DNA of 64,000 bases, taken from positions 1,612,001-1,676,000 of the forward strand of contig NZ_SHLA01000001.1 in assembly GCF_004217565.1 (NCBI RefSeq), written 5' to 3'. The position numbers were made by a program, and so were the translations under genes. Position 1 is the stretch's first letter. Each line of letters starts with the position of its first letter. This DNA comes from Zhihengliuella halotolerans (GTDB lineage Bacteria; Actinomycetota; Actinomycetes; Actinomycetales; Micrococcaceae). Below are positions 36,673 through 45,157 of the stretch, piece after piece. The notes beneath the pieces were generated by a model, which did no database searches, was not told where the DNA came from, and saw only the letters and a program-made list of their open reading frames with translations.

Positions 36673-37092
36673 TCAGGCCGCCGAGTCCTCACTCAACGCG
36701 GTTCGTTTGGCCGCACCGGTGGCGCGGCCGCTCCCGACGGCGATCGCCCAGCCGTAGGCGACGACCAGTCCGACGACGACGGTGGCATGGTAGCTGAAGC
36801 GCTCGAAGCCGATCTGCGGGCTGGTCAGGTAGTAGGACAGCACGCACAGGATCGTCGAGAGCAGGCCGACAAATCCGGCCAAGCGGCTCGGGCGACCGCC
36901 GGCGTAGAGCGCAATGGCGGCGATAACGAGAGCCACCGCTGGGATCCCGCCGAGGATCAGCAGTGCGGGGATCGGGTGGATCTCCCCCATGCTCGCGGCC
37001 ATCTGCAAACGAGGGGCGACGGCAAGGTACGCTTCAGCGCCGCCAACCACGGCGAGAACGGAGCCAACCAAGGCGCCTATTAGGGATTTCAC
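36673..37092 (-). CDS. Four-helix membrane protein, function unknown
   Basis: A 139-aa membrane protein starting at GTG 37090-37092 with AAAGGA upstream. It has four hydrophobic segments: about residues 4-27, 42-64, 70-90 and 100-120. The loop after helix one contains [17 protein letters not shown]. No family is recognised and no catalytic motif is visible. It lies 14 bases upstream of dxr on the same strand and is probably cotranscribed with dxr and rseP. Confidence 0.8.
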   Translation of the reverse strand: MKSLIGALVGSVLAVVGGAEAYLAVAPRLQMAASMGEIHPIPALLILGGIPAVALVIAAIALYAGGRPSRLAGFVGLLSTILCVLSYYLTSPQIGFERFSYHATVVVGLVVAYGWAIAVGSGRATGAAKRTALSEDSAA

Positions 37093-37171
37093 GGGTGTCC
37101 TTTCACATGATTCAGGTCAGTCAACCCCAATCTGCCAAACCCGCGCCCCCGTGTCACATCACGGGCTCGCG

Positions 37172-37201
37172 CGCCGACCTGTGAGTTCTCACAGGTCGGC
37201 G
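37172..37201 (-). terminator. Long perfect hairpin after ohr
   Basis: CGCCGACCTGTGAG (37172-37185) and CTCACAGGTCGGCG (37188-37201) are perfect complements with only TT between them, so it folds as a long stem with a small loop. It begins ten bases past the ohr stop. No U-run follows. The TGTGA and TCACA words inside are only four bases apart, so it is not a CRP-type site. Confidence 0.65.
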
Positions 37202-37210
37202 CGGATCGGG

Positions 37211-37633
37211 TCAGTCGTCGCCGACCTGAACGTCCACCTCGATGTTCCCGCGCGTCGCGTTGGAGTAGGGGCAGACCTCGTGCGCGCGGTCGGCGAGCTC
37301 ACGGGCCAGTGCCGGCTCGACGTCGGGAATCACGACCTCCAGCGTGACGGCCAGACCGAAGCCGCCGTCGTCGTTGCTGCCGATCTGCACGCGCGCGCCG
37401 ACGCTGGACCCGTCGATCTTGACTTTGCGCTCGCGTGCGGCGAGGGCCAGTGCGCTGTGGAAGCAGGCCGAATATCCGGCGGCGAAGAGCTGCTCCGGGT
37501 TGGAGCCGTTGCCGGATCCGCCCATCGCGGCGGGCACGGCGAGGTCGAGATCGACCCGGCCGTCGGGGGTGGTGACGCGGCCGTCGCGGCCGGCACCGAC
37601 GGCGAGGGCTTCTGCAGTGTAGAGGGGGTTCAT
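37211..37633 (-). CDS. ohr: Organic hydroperoxide resistance protein
   Basis: Ohr is a thiol-dependent peroxidase that reduces organic and fatty-acid hydroperoxides in the cytoplasm. The two redox cysteines are present: Cys57 in FAAGYSACFHSAL and Cys121 in HEVCPYSNATRGN. The N-terminal LYTAEALAVGAGRDGRV and the 140-aa length are normal. The ATG at 37631-37633 follows AAGGA. It lies 32 bases downstream of ohrR on the same strand, the common arrangement for peroxide-inducible control. The gene ends at a strong hairpin (37172-37201). Confidence 0.96.
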   Translation of the reverse strand: MNPLYTAEALAVGAGRDGRVTTPDGRVDLDLAVPAAMGGSGNGSNPEQLFAAGYSACFHSALALAARERKVKIDGSSVGARVQIGSNDDGGFGLAVTLEVVIPDVEPALARELADRAHEVCPYSNATRGNIEVDVQVGDD

Positions 37634-37665
37634 GCGGTTTCCTTTCGGGTGGTGACGCCGGGGCG

Positions 37666-38097
37666 TCAGGAGCACAGCTTGGCGAGCAGGCCGCGCAATC
37701 GCTCGGCTTCGTCGATCGTGAGGCCGAGCCGGCCGAAGAGTTCGGCCGGGATGCCCGCGGCCCGTTGGCGCAGCGCGGCACCAGCCTCGGTGAGGTGGAT
37801 GCGGACCCGGCGCTCGTCGGCGTCGTCACGGCGCCGCTCGACGAGCCCGGCCGCGGCCATGCGCTTGAGCAGCGGCGACAGGGTCCCGCTGTCCAGGTGC
37901 AGGCGGTCGCCGATCTCTGACACGAGGACACCGTCTGACTCCCAGAGGACCAGCAGCACAAGGTACTGCGGGTAGGTCAGCGACAGCGGGGCCAGCAGCT
38001 CGCGGTAGGCGGCTGCGATCCGCTGCTGCGAGGCATACACGGGGAAGCAGAGCTGCGCGTCCAGGGAGAGCGGGTCACGGGCCGGGGTTTCGGGCAT
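37666..38097 (-). CDS. ohrR: MarR-family organic hydroperoxide sensor/repressor
   Basis: OhrR represses ohr until organic hydroperoxides oxidise its sensor cysteine. The N-terminal cysteine is at residue 17 in DAQLCFPVYASQQRI, the conserved position. The winged HTH spans residues ~48-110 (EIGDRLHLDSGTLSPLLKRMAAAGLVERRRDDADERRVRIHLT). A second Cys is the penultimate residue, KLCS, as in some two-Cys homologues the second Cys is elsewhere, so its role is unclear. The length is 143 aa. The ATG has no ribosome-binding site; the promoter at 38104-38132 puts the transcription start at about the start codon. Confidence 0.95.
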   Translation of the reverse strand: MPETPARDPLSLDAQLCFPVYASQQRIAAAYRELLAPLSLTYPQYLVLLVLWESDGVLVSEIGDRLHLDSGTLSPLLKRMAAAGLVERRRDDADERRVRIHLTEAGAALRQRAAGIPAELFGRLGLTIDEAERLRGLLAKLCS

Positions 38098-38103
38098 GCT
38101 TTA

Positions 38104-38132
38104 AACATAGCGCACAACTTAGTTGCGCACAA
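38104..38132 (-). promoter_or_regulatory. ohrR-ohr promoter with embedded OhrR operator
   Basis: On the minus strand TTGTGC (-35, 38127-38132) and TATGTT (-10, 38104-38109) are 17 bases apart. The spacer holds the palindrome CAACTTAGTTG (38115-38125), the kind of AT-centred site bound by OhrR. A direct repeat GCGCACAAYTTA occurs at 38110 and 38125. Six bases separate the -10 from the ohrR ATG, implying a leaderless mRNA. Confidence 0.7.
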
Positions 38133-38143
38133 TTTATATTTGG

Positions 38144-38965
38144 TCAAGCCCCTCGCTCGATGATGAGCCTCGCCTTTTTCAGCACCACCTCGTCGACCAT
38201 TTGCCCGCGGAAGACGAACGCACCCGCGCTCTCCGCGGCCTCACTCAGCAAGGCGCGGGCCCACTCGATCTCCTCGATGCTCGGCCGGTAGCCTGCGCGG
38301 ATCACCTCGGCCTGGCCGGGGTGGATGCACGCCGTCGCGGCGAAGCCCTGCGCGACGGCGTCCTCGACCTCGACAGCGAGGCCCGCATGGTCACGCACGT
38401 CGAGGTAGACGGCGTCGATCGTCGCTTTCCCGAACGCACCCGCCGCGAGCCGGACCTGCGCCCGGGCCTGCGCCGGCACGGAACGGTACGCACCCGGCGT
38501 CGCCCCGCCGTCGTACCGGCTGGCCGTCCCGCCGAGCGAGGCGACGAGGTCCTCGGCACCCCACATGAGGGCGACGACGTTCTCCTCGGCGGCGATAGCG
38601 GCGGCGTTGACGACGCCGAGCGCCGTCTCGACCAGGGCGATCACACGGTAGCCGGCGAGCGCGCGGACCTGGTCGGGAGCCTCGGTCTTGGCGAGCATGA
38701 CGTAGCGCAGGCCGGAGGTCTCGAGCGCACTCATGTCGGCGGCGAAGTCGGCGGTGCCAGCCGGGTTCACGCGCAGGACGGTCCGCTCGGGGTCGAGGGC
38801 CGCGGCCACGACATGCGCGCGAGCTTCTGCCCGCGCGTCCGGCAGCACCGCGTCCTCGAGGTCGACGATCACGGCGTCGGCCCGCTCGAGCGCCTTTGCG
38901 TACCGCTCGGGCCGGTCCGCCGGGCAGAACAGGATCGCCGGGCCGAGCCCGAAGCTCTCGCTCAT
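38144..38965 (-). CDS. CitE-like beta-hydroxyacyl-CoA lyase (HpcH/HpaI family)
   Basis: A 273-aa TIM-barrel lyase of the CitE/HpcH family. Visible features are ILFCPADRPERYAKALERADAVIVDLEDAVLPDAR at residues ~11-45, with the conserved Arg and the metal-binding acidic residues; VLRVNPAGT near 62; and a second acidic metal ligand in LMWGAEDLVASLGG near 130. The same gene stands in the M. tuberculosis leucine cluster (Rv2498c), where it acts as a stereospecific beta-hydroxyacyl-CoA lyase in leucine and itaconate breakdown. That role is the best guess here given the same neighbours. It overlaps the MaoC gene by four bases (ATGA). Confidence 0.9.
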   Translation of the reverse strand: MSESFGLGPAILFCPADRPERYAKALERADAVIVDLEDAVLPDARAEARAHVVAAALDPERTVLRVNPAGTADFAADMSALETSGLRYVMLAKTEAPDQVRALAGYRVIALVETALGVVNAAAIAAEENVVALMWGAEDLVASLGGTASRYDGGATPGAYRSVPAQARAQVRLAAGAFGKATIDAVYLDVRDHAGLAVEVEDAVAQGFAATACIHPGQAEVIRAGYRPSIEEIEWARALLSEAAESAGAFVFRGQMVDEVVLKKARLIIERGA

Positions 38966-39480
38966 GCCAGCACCTCGCCGGCGAGCGCCTTCTCGTGCGC
39001 GGCGCGTTCCCACATCAGACAGGATCTCGTGGCCTCCGCGACGACGGTGCCGTCCTGGTTGCGGCCAGTGTGCCGCATCGTGACCACGCCCTGCCCGGGA
39101 CGGGACGACGACGGGCGCACCTCGACGATCTCCGTCTCGGTGTAGAGCGTGTCGCCGTGGAAGAGGGGCGCCGGGAACCGGATGTCGCTCAGGCCGAGTT
39201 GGGCGACGATCGTGCCCTGGGTGACCTGGGCGACCGACTGGCCGACGAGGGTGGCGAGCGTGAACATCGAGTTCACGAGGCGGGCCCCGAGGGGCTGCTT
39301 GGCGCTCCAGGCGGCGTCGAGGTGCAGGGCCTGGGTGTTCATCGTCATCGTGGTGAACAGGACGTTGTCGGTCTCGGTCATCGTGCGGCCGGGGCTGTGC
39401 ACGTACACGTCCCCGGCCTCGAGCTCGTCGAGGTAGCGTCCGCGCTGTTCGAACCGCCGGGCCCCGGTTTGCTCACCCAT
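38962..39480 (-). CDS. MaoC family enoyl-CoA hydratase/dehydratase
   Basis: A 172-aa hot-dog-fold hydratase. The fold and hydratase motif are seen in TETDNVLFTTMTMNTQALHLDAAWS near residues 35-60, where Asp and His occupy the MaoC catalytic positions, and in VAQLGLSDIRFPAPLFHGDTLYTETEI near 108-132. By position it corresponds to M. tuberculosis Rv2499c, assigned to hydration of branched unsaturated acyl-CoA (itaconyl- or methylglutaconyl-CoA type). It lies two bases downstream of the acyl-CoA dehydrogenase gene and overlaps the CitE-like gene, so the three are one transcript. Confidence 0.9.
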   Translation of the reverse strand: MGEQTGARRFEQRGRYLDELEAGDVYVHSPGRTMTETDNVLFTTMTMNTQALHLDAAWSAKQPLGARLVNSMFTLATLVGQSVAQVTQGTIVAQLGLSDIRFPAPLFHGDTLYTETEIVEVRPSSSRPGQGVVTMRHTGRNQDGTVVAEATRSCLMWERAAHEKALAGEVLA

Positions 39481-39482
39481 GC

Positions 39483-40646
39483 CTACAGCCCCAGCTCGCG
39501 GGCGATGAGCATGAGCTGGACCTCTGTCGTGCCCTCGCCGATCTCGAGGATCTTGGAGTCCCGGTAGTGGCGGGAGACGAGGAACTCGTTCATGAACCCG
39601 TACCCGCCGAACACCTGGGTCGCGTCGCGGGCGTTGTCCATGGCCGCCTCACCGGCAACGAGCTTGGCGATGGCGGCCTCCGTCTTGAAGGGCTTGCCGG
39701 CCAGCATGTTGGAGGCGGCCTTGTAGTAGGCGAGCCGGGCGGTGTGGGCGCGGGTCTGCATGCGGGCGATCTTGAACGCGATCGCCTGGTTGGAGCCGAT
39801 GTTCCGCCCGAACTGCTCGCGCTCCTTGGCGTAGCGCACGGACTCGTCGACACAACCCTGCGCGGCCCCCGTGGCCAGGGCCGCGATCGCGATGCGGCCC
39901 TCGTCGAGGATGGAGAGGAAGTTCGCGTAGCCTCGGCCGCGGACGCCGAGCAGGTTCTCTTCGGGCACGCGCACGTTCTTGAGCGTCAGCGGGTGCGTAT
40001 CGGAAGCATTCCAGCCGACCTTGTTGTAGGCGGGCTCGGCAGTGAACCCCTCCGCATCGGTGGGGACGATGATCGTGGAGATCTCCTTCTTGACGCTCCC
40101 GTCCTCGCGCTCGCTGGTCCCGGTCACGGCGGTCACGGTCACGTGCTGGGTGATGTCGGTACCGGAGTTGGTGATGAACTCCTTGGTGCCGTTGATGACC
40201 CACTCGCCGTTCTCCAGCTTGGCGGTCGTGCGCGTGCCCGACGCGTCCGACCCGGCCCCGGACTCGGTCAGGCCGAATCCGGCGAGCGCCTCGCCGGAGG
40301 CGAGCTTGGGCAGCCACTTGGCCTTCTGCTCGTCCGTACCGAACCGGTAGATCGGCATGGCGCCGAGGGACACGCCGGCCTCCAGCGTGATCGCGCAGGA
40401 CTGGTCGACCCGGGCGATCTCCTCGAGCGCGAGGGAGAGCGCGAAGTAGTCGCCGCCCATCCCGCCGTGCTCCTCGGGGAACGGCAGGCCGAAGAGGCCC
40501 ATCTGCCCCATCTGGGCGACGATCTCGTAGGGGAAACTGTGCTCCTCGTCGTGCTTCGCGGAGACCGGGGCAATGACCTCGTCGGCGAAGTCGCGCACGG
40601 TGTCGACGAGGTCCTGGTATTCCTCTTCCAGTTCAAAGTTCGGCAT
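39483..40646 (-). CDS. Acyl-CoA dehydrogenase (short/branched-chain, FadE19-like)
   Basis: A 387-aa FAD-dependent acyl-CoA dehydrogenase. Signature segments are FGLTESGAGSDASGTRTTA near residue 122, VINGTKEFITNSG near 150, EGRIAIAALATGAAQG near 245, and the C-terminal DATQVFGGYGFMNEFLVSRHYRDSKILEIGEGTTEVQ near 340-375, whose Glu (EGTTE) is the catalytic base region of the family. In context it should oxidise isovaleryl-CoA or a similar branched acyl-CoA formed from leucine. It follows the biotin-dependent carboxylase alpha gene by three bases. Confidence 0.95.
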   Translation of the reverse strand: MPNFELEEEYQDLVDTVRDFADEVIAPVSAKHDEEHSFPYEIVAQMGQMGLFGLPFPEEHGGMGGDYFALSLALEEIARVDQSCAITLEAGVSLGAMPIYRFGTDEQKAKWLPKLASGEALAGFGLTESGAGSDASGTRTTAKLENGEWVINGTKEFITNSGTDITQHVTVTAVTGTSEREDGSVKKEISTIIVPTDAEGFTAEPAYNKVGWNASDTHPLTLKNVRVPEENLLGVRGRGYANFLSILDEGRIAIAALATGAAQGCVDESVRYAKEREQFGRNIGSNQAIAFKIARMQTRAHTARLAYYKAASNMLAGKPFKTEAAIAKLVAGEAAMDNARDATQVFGGYGFMNEFLVSRHYRDSKILEIGEGTTEVQLMLIARELGL

Positions 40647-40649
40647 GGT

Positions 40650-42710
40650 TCAGGCTCCTTCGCCAGTCGTTGGTTCGTCATGGGCGGCGTCAGGGGCGAC
40701 GCTCGCCAGTATCTGGTCTTTGGTCACCTGGTCGCCGACGCCGACGTGCACGGTGACGGTGCCGGCGATGCCCGCCAGCAGCGGGTGCTCCATCTTCATC
40801 GCCTCGATGCTCAGCAGCGGCTGCCCGGGCTCGACCCGGTCGCCGGTCACGACCGAGGCGGAGACGACGGCTCCGGGCATCGGTGCCTTCACGTCGGGGT
40901 CGCCGCCGGCGACCTCTCGCTCGAGCAGGGCCAGGTCGCGGTGCAGCTTCTCGCGCCGGCCCAGCAACCGCACGGGTGCGGCTCGGCCGCCCGCGGCGAA
41001 CCACGCTCCCCCGCCCGGGTCCCGCGCGACGACGGCGCGCCCGCCGTCCCCGTCGACCAGCCGCACCTCGTGCATCCCGCCGTCGAGGTGCGGGCCGGAT
41101 CCATCGGATCCGACGCCGACGCTGAACGTCTCGCCGTCGACGTCGAGGTGGACGGTACGACGACGGTGCTCACCCAGGCGCCAGCCGTCGCCGGCCTCCC
41201 AGGGCGCGGGCGCCGGTTCCTCGCCGTCCGCGCCGGCTGCCGTTCGCTGAAGGCGCTCCAGCGCCGCGACCGCGAAGTCGCGCTCGGACGCCGTCAGTTC
41301 CCGAGAGGCGAATGGACCCCGCCGCTCGATCAGGTTCGTATCGAGGCGGCCGGCAACGACGTCGTCGTCCGCGAGCAGGAAGCGCAGGTACTCGAGGTTG
41401 GTCGCGACGCCCAGGATGACGGAGTCGGCGAGCGCGGCGTCGAGCCGTGCGAGCGCCTCGGAGCGGTCGGCCCCGTGGGCGATGACCTTGGCGATCATCG
41501 GGTCGAAGGTAGGGCTGACGGATCCCGAGCCCTCGAGCGCGGAATCGACGCGCACCCCGTCACCGATGGGCAACTCGACCCGGAACGCGAACCCGCTGGA
41601 GGGCAGGAAGCCGGCGGCGGGGTCCTCCGCGTAGACCCGGGCCTCGACCGCGTGGCCGGAGAGCTCGACCTCGTCCTGCGCGAAGTCGAGTTCTTGCCCG
41701 GCGGCGATCCGGATCTGCTGCTCCACGAGGTCCAGCCGCCTGTCGCGGACCCGCACGATCTCCTCCGTCACGGGGTGTTCGACCTGCAGCCGCGTGTTCA
41801 TTTCCATGAAGAAGAACTCGTCCGGCGCGTCGTCGGAGACGAGGAACTCGACCGTTCCGGCGCCGCGGTATCCCACGGATTCTGCAGCACGCACGGCGGC
41901 GGCCCCGAGGTCGGCCCGGATCTGCGGCCCGCGGGCCAGGGACTCAAGCAGGGGCGCCGGGGCCTCTTCGATCACCTTCTGGTGGCGGCGCTGCAGCGAG
42001 CACTCGCGCTCGGCGAGGTGGACCGTTCTCCCGTGCGCGTCAGCAAGGACCTGAACCTCGATGTGGCGGGGGCGGGTCACGAGCCGCTCCAGGAAGAGCG
42101 TGTCGTCGCCGAAGGCGCTTGCGGCCGTGCGCCGCGCCGACGCCAGCGCCTCGGGCAACTGCTCTGGAGATTCGACAGCGCCCATGCCTTTGCCTCCTCC
42201 TCCGGCGGAGGGCTTGATGAGCAGCGGGAACCCTATCGACGCGGCCGCGTCGATCAGCTCCGCGTCGCTCAGGCCCGGCTCGGCGATCCCGGGGACCACC
42301 GGCACCCCGTGCTCGCCCACGTGGTTCTTGGAGCGAATCTTGTCGCCCATGAGGTTGATCGCCTCGCTGGGCGGGCCGATGAACGCGATATCGGCGGCCT
42401 CGAGGGCGCGGGCGAAGTCGACGTTCTCGGAGAGGAAACCGTAGCCGGGGTGCACGGCCTGCGCGCCGCTGCGGCGGCACGCGCCGACCACGGCGTCGAT
42501 GTCCAGGTAGGTCTCGGTCGCACCCGCGTGCCCGGCGTCGCCGAGCGCAACGGCTTCGTCGGCCAGGTGCACGTGCAGGGCGTCGGCGTCGTCGGGCGCG
42601 TAGACGGCGACGGCGCGGATGCCCAGGCGCTTCAGCGTGCGGATGACGCGCACGGCGATCTCGCCGCGGTTGGCGACCAGGACGGTGTCGAAGAGTTCGG
42701 TCATGCTCAT
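40650..42710 (-). CDS. Biotin-dependent acyl-CoA carboxylase alpha subunit (AccA1-like)
   Basis: A 686-aa protein that joins biotin carboxylase (residues ~1-450) and biotin carboxyl carrier protein (last ~75 residues). The ATP-grasp glycine loop KPSAGGGGKGMG lies near residue 165 and EMNTRLQVEHPVTEE near 290. The biotinylated lysine is Lys639 in EAMKMEH. In the M. tuberculosis homologue AccA1 pairs with AccD1 to form 3-methylcrotonyl-CoA carboxylase of leucine degradation, and the same order is found here. Two in-frame ATGs (42710 and 42704) are possible starts. The gap to accD is three bases. Confidence 0.95.
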   Translation of the reverse strand: MSMTELFDTVLVANRGEIAVRVIRTLKRLGIRAVAVYAPDDADALHVHLADEAVALGDAGHAGATETYLDIDAVVGACRRSGAQAVHPGYGFLSENVDFARALEAADIAFIGPPSEAINLMGDKIRSKNHVGEHGVPVVPGIAEPGLSDAELIDAAASIGFPLLIKPSAGGGGKGMGAVESPEQLPEALASARRTAASAFGDDTLFLERLVTRPRHIEVQVLADAHGRTVHLAERECSLQRRHQKVIEEAPAPLLESLARGPQIRADLGAAAVRAAESVGYRGAGTVEFLVSDDAPDEFFFMEMNTRLQVEHPVTEEIVRVRDRRLDLVEQQIRIAAGQELDFAQDEVELSGHAVEARVYAEDPAAGFLPSSGFAFRVELPIGDGVRVDSALEGSGSVSPTFDPMIAKVIAHGADRSEALARLDAALADSVILGVATNLEYLRFLLADDDVVAGRLDTNLIERRGPFASRELTASERDFAVAALERLQRTAAGADGEEPAPAPWEAGDGWRLGEHRRRTVHLDVDGETFSVGVGSDGSGPHLDGGMHEVRLVDGDGGRAVVARDPGGGAWFAAGGRAAPVRLLGRREKLHRDLALLEREVAGGDPDVKAPMPGAVVSASVVTGDRVEPGQPLLSIEAMKMEHPLLAGIAGTVTVHVGVGDQVTKDQILASVAPDAAHDEPTTGEGA

Positions 42711-42713
42711 CCC

Positions 42714-44321
42714 CTACATCCGGAAGACGCCGAAGCCGGTGTCCGGCAGCGGCTGGCGGGAGCAGACGTCGAGGGCGAGGCCGAGGACCCTGCGGGTGTC
42801 GCCCGGGTCGATGATGCCGTCGTCCCACAGCCTGGCGGTGGAGTAGTACGGGTTGCCCTGCGCCTCGTATTGGTCGCGGATGGGTCGCTTGAAGTCCTCC
42901 TCGGCCTCCGCGCTCCACGTCTCGCCCCGGGCCTCGAGGCCGTCGCGCCGGACCGTGGCGAGCACGCTGGAGGCCTGGTTTCCGCCCATGACGGAGATGC
43001 GCGCGGCGGGCCACATCCAGAGGAAGCGGGGCGAGTAGGCGCGCCCGCACATCGAGTAGTTGCCCGCGCCGAACGAGCCGCCGATCACGACCGTCAGCTT
43101 CGGGACGCGGCACGTGGCGACTGCGGTGACCATCTTGGCCCCGTGCTTGGCGATGCCGCCGGCCTCGTAGTCGCGGCCAACCATGAACCCGGAGATGTTC
43201 TGCAGGAACACGAGCGGGATGCCGCGCTGGTCGCACAGCTCGATGAAGTGGGCGCCCTTCTGCGCCGATTCGGCGAAGAGGATCCCGTTGTTCGCGACGA
43301 TGCCGACGGGGTGGCCGTGGATGCGGGCGAAACCCGTCACGAGGCTCGCCCCGTAGGCGGCCTTGAACTCGTGGAAGCCGCTCGCGTCGACGATTCGGGC
43401 GATGACCTCGTGCACGTCGTAGCCGGCGTTCACGTCGACGGGCACCGCCCCGTAGATCTGGCCCGGGTCCACCTCCGGGTCGGCACCTGGGCGCACGTCC
43501 CACGCCGGCTCCGCGGGCGGCGGGAGCGTCTCGATGATGTCCCGCACGATCTGCAGGGCGTGCGCGTCGCTCTCTGCGAGATGGTCGACGACGCCGCTCG
43601 TCTTGGCGTGCACGTCGCCGCCGCCTAGCTCCTCGGCCGTGACGACCTCGCCGGTCGCCGCCTTCACGAGCGGCGGGCCGCCGAGGAAGATCGTGCCCTG
43701 ATTGCGCACGATGACCGTCTCGTCGCTCATGGCCGGCACGTAGGCGCCGCCGGCCGTGCATGAACCGAGCACGGCCGCGATCTGCGGGATCTTTGCTGCG
43801 GAGAGCTGCGCCTGGTTGTAGAAGATGCGCCCGAAGTGATCGCGGTCCGGGAAGACCTCGTCCTGCTTCGGCAGGAACGCGCCGCCGGAGTCGACGAGGT
43901 AGACGCACGGCAGGCGGTTCTCGCGGGCGATCTCCTGGGCCCGCAAGTGCTTCTTGACCGTGACCGGCAGGTACGTGCCGCCCTTGACGGTCGCATCGTT
44001 GCAGACCACCATGACGTGGCGGCCGTGCACGAGGCCGATGCCGGCGATGACCCCGGCGGCCGGGGCCTCGCCGTCGTACATGTCCTCCGCGGCGAGCGGG
44101 GCGACCTCAAGGAAGGGTGAGCCGTCGTCGAGCAAGCCGTCAACGCGGTCGCGGGGCAGCAGCTTGCCGCGGGCCAGATGGCGCTCCCGCGACTTCTCCG
44201 GGCCGCCGCGGGCGGCGCGGGCGAGGCGCTCGCGCAGTTCCGCGGCAAGCGCGCGCTGCCCGGCCTCGTTGGCCGCGAACGCGGCAGAGGCGGGGTCGAC
44301 GTGCGTGGGCAGGGTCTCCAT
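42714..44321 (-). CDS. Acyl-CoA carboxylase beta subunit (methylcrotonyl-CoA carboxylase type)
   Basis: A 535-aa carboxyltransferase with N and C halves of the crotonase fold. Signatures are [30 protein letters not shown] near residue 125, [22 protein letters not shown] near 185, [17 protein letters not shown] near 330, and [27 protein letters not shown] near 370. The [11 protein letters not shown] type is typical of methylcrotonyl-/geranyl-CoA carboxylases rather than propionyl-CoA carboxylase. The ATG 44319-44321 is preceded by GAAGG. It is the first gene of the leucine-degradation operon, with promoter and operator at 44345-44389. Confidence 0.95.
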   Translation of the reverse strand: METLPTHVDPASAAFAANEAGQRALAAELRERLARAARGGPEKSRERHLARGKLLPRDRVDGLLDDGSPFLEVAPLAAEDMYDGEAPAAGVIAGIGLVHGRHVMVVCNDATVKGGTYLPVTVKKHLRAQEIARENRLPCVYLVDSGGAFLPKQDEVFPDRDHFGRIFYNQAQLSAAKIPQIAAVLGSCTAGGAYVPAMSDETVIVRNQGTIFLGGPPLVKAATGEVVTAEELGGGDVHAKTSGVVDHLAESDAHALQIVRDIIETLPPPAEPAWDVRPGADPEVDPGQIYGAVPVDVNAGYDVHEVIARIVDASGFHEFKAAYGASLVTGFARIHGHPVGIVANNGILFAESAQKGAHFIELCDQRGIPLVFLQNISGFMVGRDYEAGGIAKHGAKMVTAVATCRVPKLTVVIGGSFGAGNYSMCGRAYSPRFLWMWPAARISVMGGNQASSVLATVRRDGLEARGETWSAEAEEDFKRPIRDQYEAQGNPYYSTARLWDDGIIDPGDTRRVLGLALDVCSRQPLPDTGFGVFRM

Positions 44322-44344
44322 CGACAACCTTCACAGTTAAGGGT

Positions 44345-44368
44345 CACTAACTACCTCACAGGTTAGTG
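44345..44368. promoter_or_regulatory. TetR-type operator in the accD promoter
   Basis: Perfect 7-bp arms CACTAAC (44345-44351) and GTTAGTG (44362-44368) with a 10-base spacer, giving a 24-base dyad that covers the -10 box of accD. A further GTTA...TAAC dyad overlaps its right arm (44362-44377). The divergent TetR gene at 44448 is the probable binder. Confidence 0.7.
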
Positions 44369-44389
44369 TTGATTAACTACACGTGTCCA
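44360..44389 (-). promoter_or_regulatory. Promoter of the accD-accA-acd-maoC-citE operon
   Basis: On the minus strand TGGACA (-35, 44384-44389) and TAACCT (-10, 44360-44365) are 18 bases apart. The -10 lies inside the dyad at 44345-44368. The leader to the accD ATG would be about 32 bases. Confidence 0.6.
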
Positions 44390-44447
44390 GCCTTTCCGTG
44401 AGGCAGGGCACATAGGATGTGAATCCACCATCAGTACAGGACCAGAT

Positions 44448-45062
44448 ATGACCGAATCCCCGCTGCCCGAGACCGAGACCACCGGCGAGCGGCGCCAGTC
44501 CAAAGAGGAGCGTCGCGCCGCCTACCTCGGCGCTGCCGCGCGCCTGTTCGCCAGCCACGGCTATCGCGGCGTATCGATCGAGGACCTCGGGGCCGCATGC
44601 GGCGTGAGCGGACCGGCCGTCTACCGGCATTTCGCGAACAAGCAGGCAGTGCTCGCCGACCTGCTGCTGGGCGTCAGCCGGTCGCTGCTCGACGGCGGCA
44701 CGTTGGTCGCCAGCGATGGGCCCGCACCCGACGTCGTCCTCCAGCGCCTGGTTGCGTTCCAAGCCGACTTCGCCCTCTCGAACGCCGACGTCATCCGGGT
44801 CCAGGACCGCGACCTGGGCAATCTCGACGATTCCAGCGCGGGTGAGGTCCGTCGCCTGCAGCGCGACTACATCGCGGTCTGGACCGCGCAGTTGCAGCGG
44901 TTGCACCCGGAGGAGAGCTCCGACGGGGCCCGGCAGCGCGCGCAGGCGGTCTTCGGACTGCTGAACTCCACTCCGCACTCCAACACGAAGGAGGACGCCG
45001 CGACGCAGAGGTCACGTCTCGTCGCGATGGCATGGGCAGCGCTGTCCGCACCGGTACGCTAG
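44448..45062 (+). CDS. TetR family transcriptional regulator of the leucine-degradation operon
   Basis: A 204-aa TetR repressor. The HTH is at residues ~25-70: AAYLGAAARLFASHGYRGVSIEDLGAACGVSGPAVYRHFANKQAVLADLL, a full match to the TetR_N pattern. The C-terminal ligand domain (residues ~75-200) is helical and includes VWTAQLQRLHPEES. It is divergent from accD with a clear dyad between them, which suggests local control by a branched-chain acyl-CoA or a related metabolite. AGGA precedes the ATG. A TetR gene (Rv2506) also lies beside the equivalent mycobacterial cluster. Confidence 0.93.
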   Translation: MTESPLPETETTGERRQSKEERRAAYLGAAARLFASHGYRGVSIEDLGAACGVSGPAVYRHFANKQAVLADLLLGVSRSLLDGGTLVASDGPAPDVVLQRLVAFQADFALSNADVIRVQDRDLGNLDDSSAGEVRRLQRDYIAVWTAQLQRLHPEESSDGARQRAQAVFGLLNSTPHSNTKEDAATQRSRLVAMAWAALSAPVR

Positions 45063-45157
45063 AGAACAGAACGTGTCGCGCGGGATGCCCGGCACAGAGC
45101 TATGCCCCTGAACAGGTGCCGCGCATCCAGGGCACCGAACAGAGAAAGAGGAACGCC

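Noticed and set aside
37172-37201. CRP/GlxR site (TGTGA...TCACA) downstream of ohr
   Set aside because: The spacing between the two halves is four bases rather than six, and the site is the centre of a long terminator-like stem after a gene, not in a promoter.
39567-43628. Very long plus-strand open frame (1353 codons) opposite the leucine-degradation operon
   Set aside because: It is antisense to four well-supported genes, has no recognisable domain and has the Arg/Val/Asp/His-rich composition typical of the reverse frame of GC-rich coding DNA.
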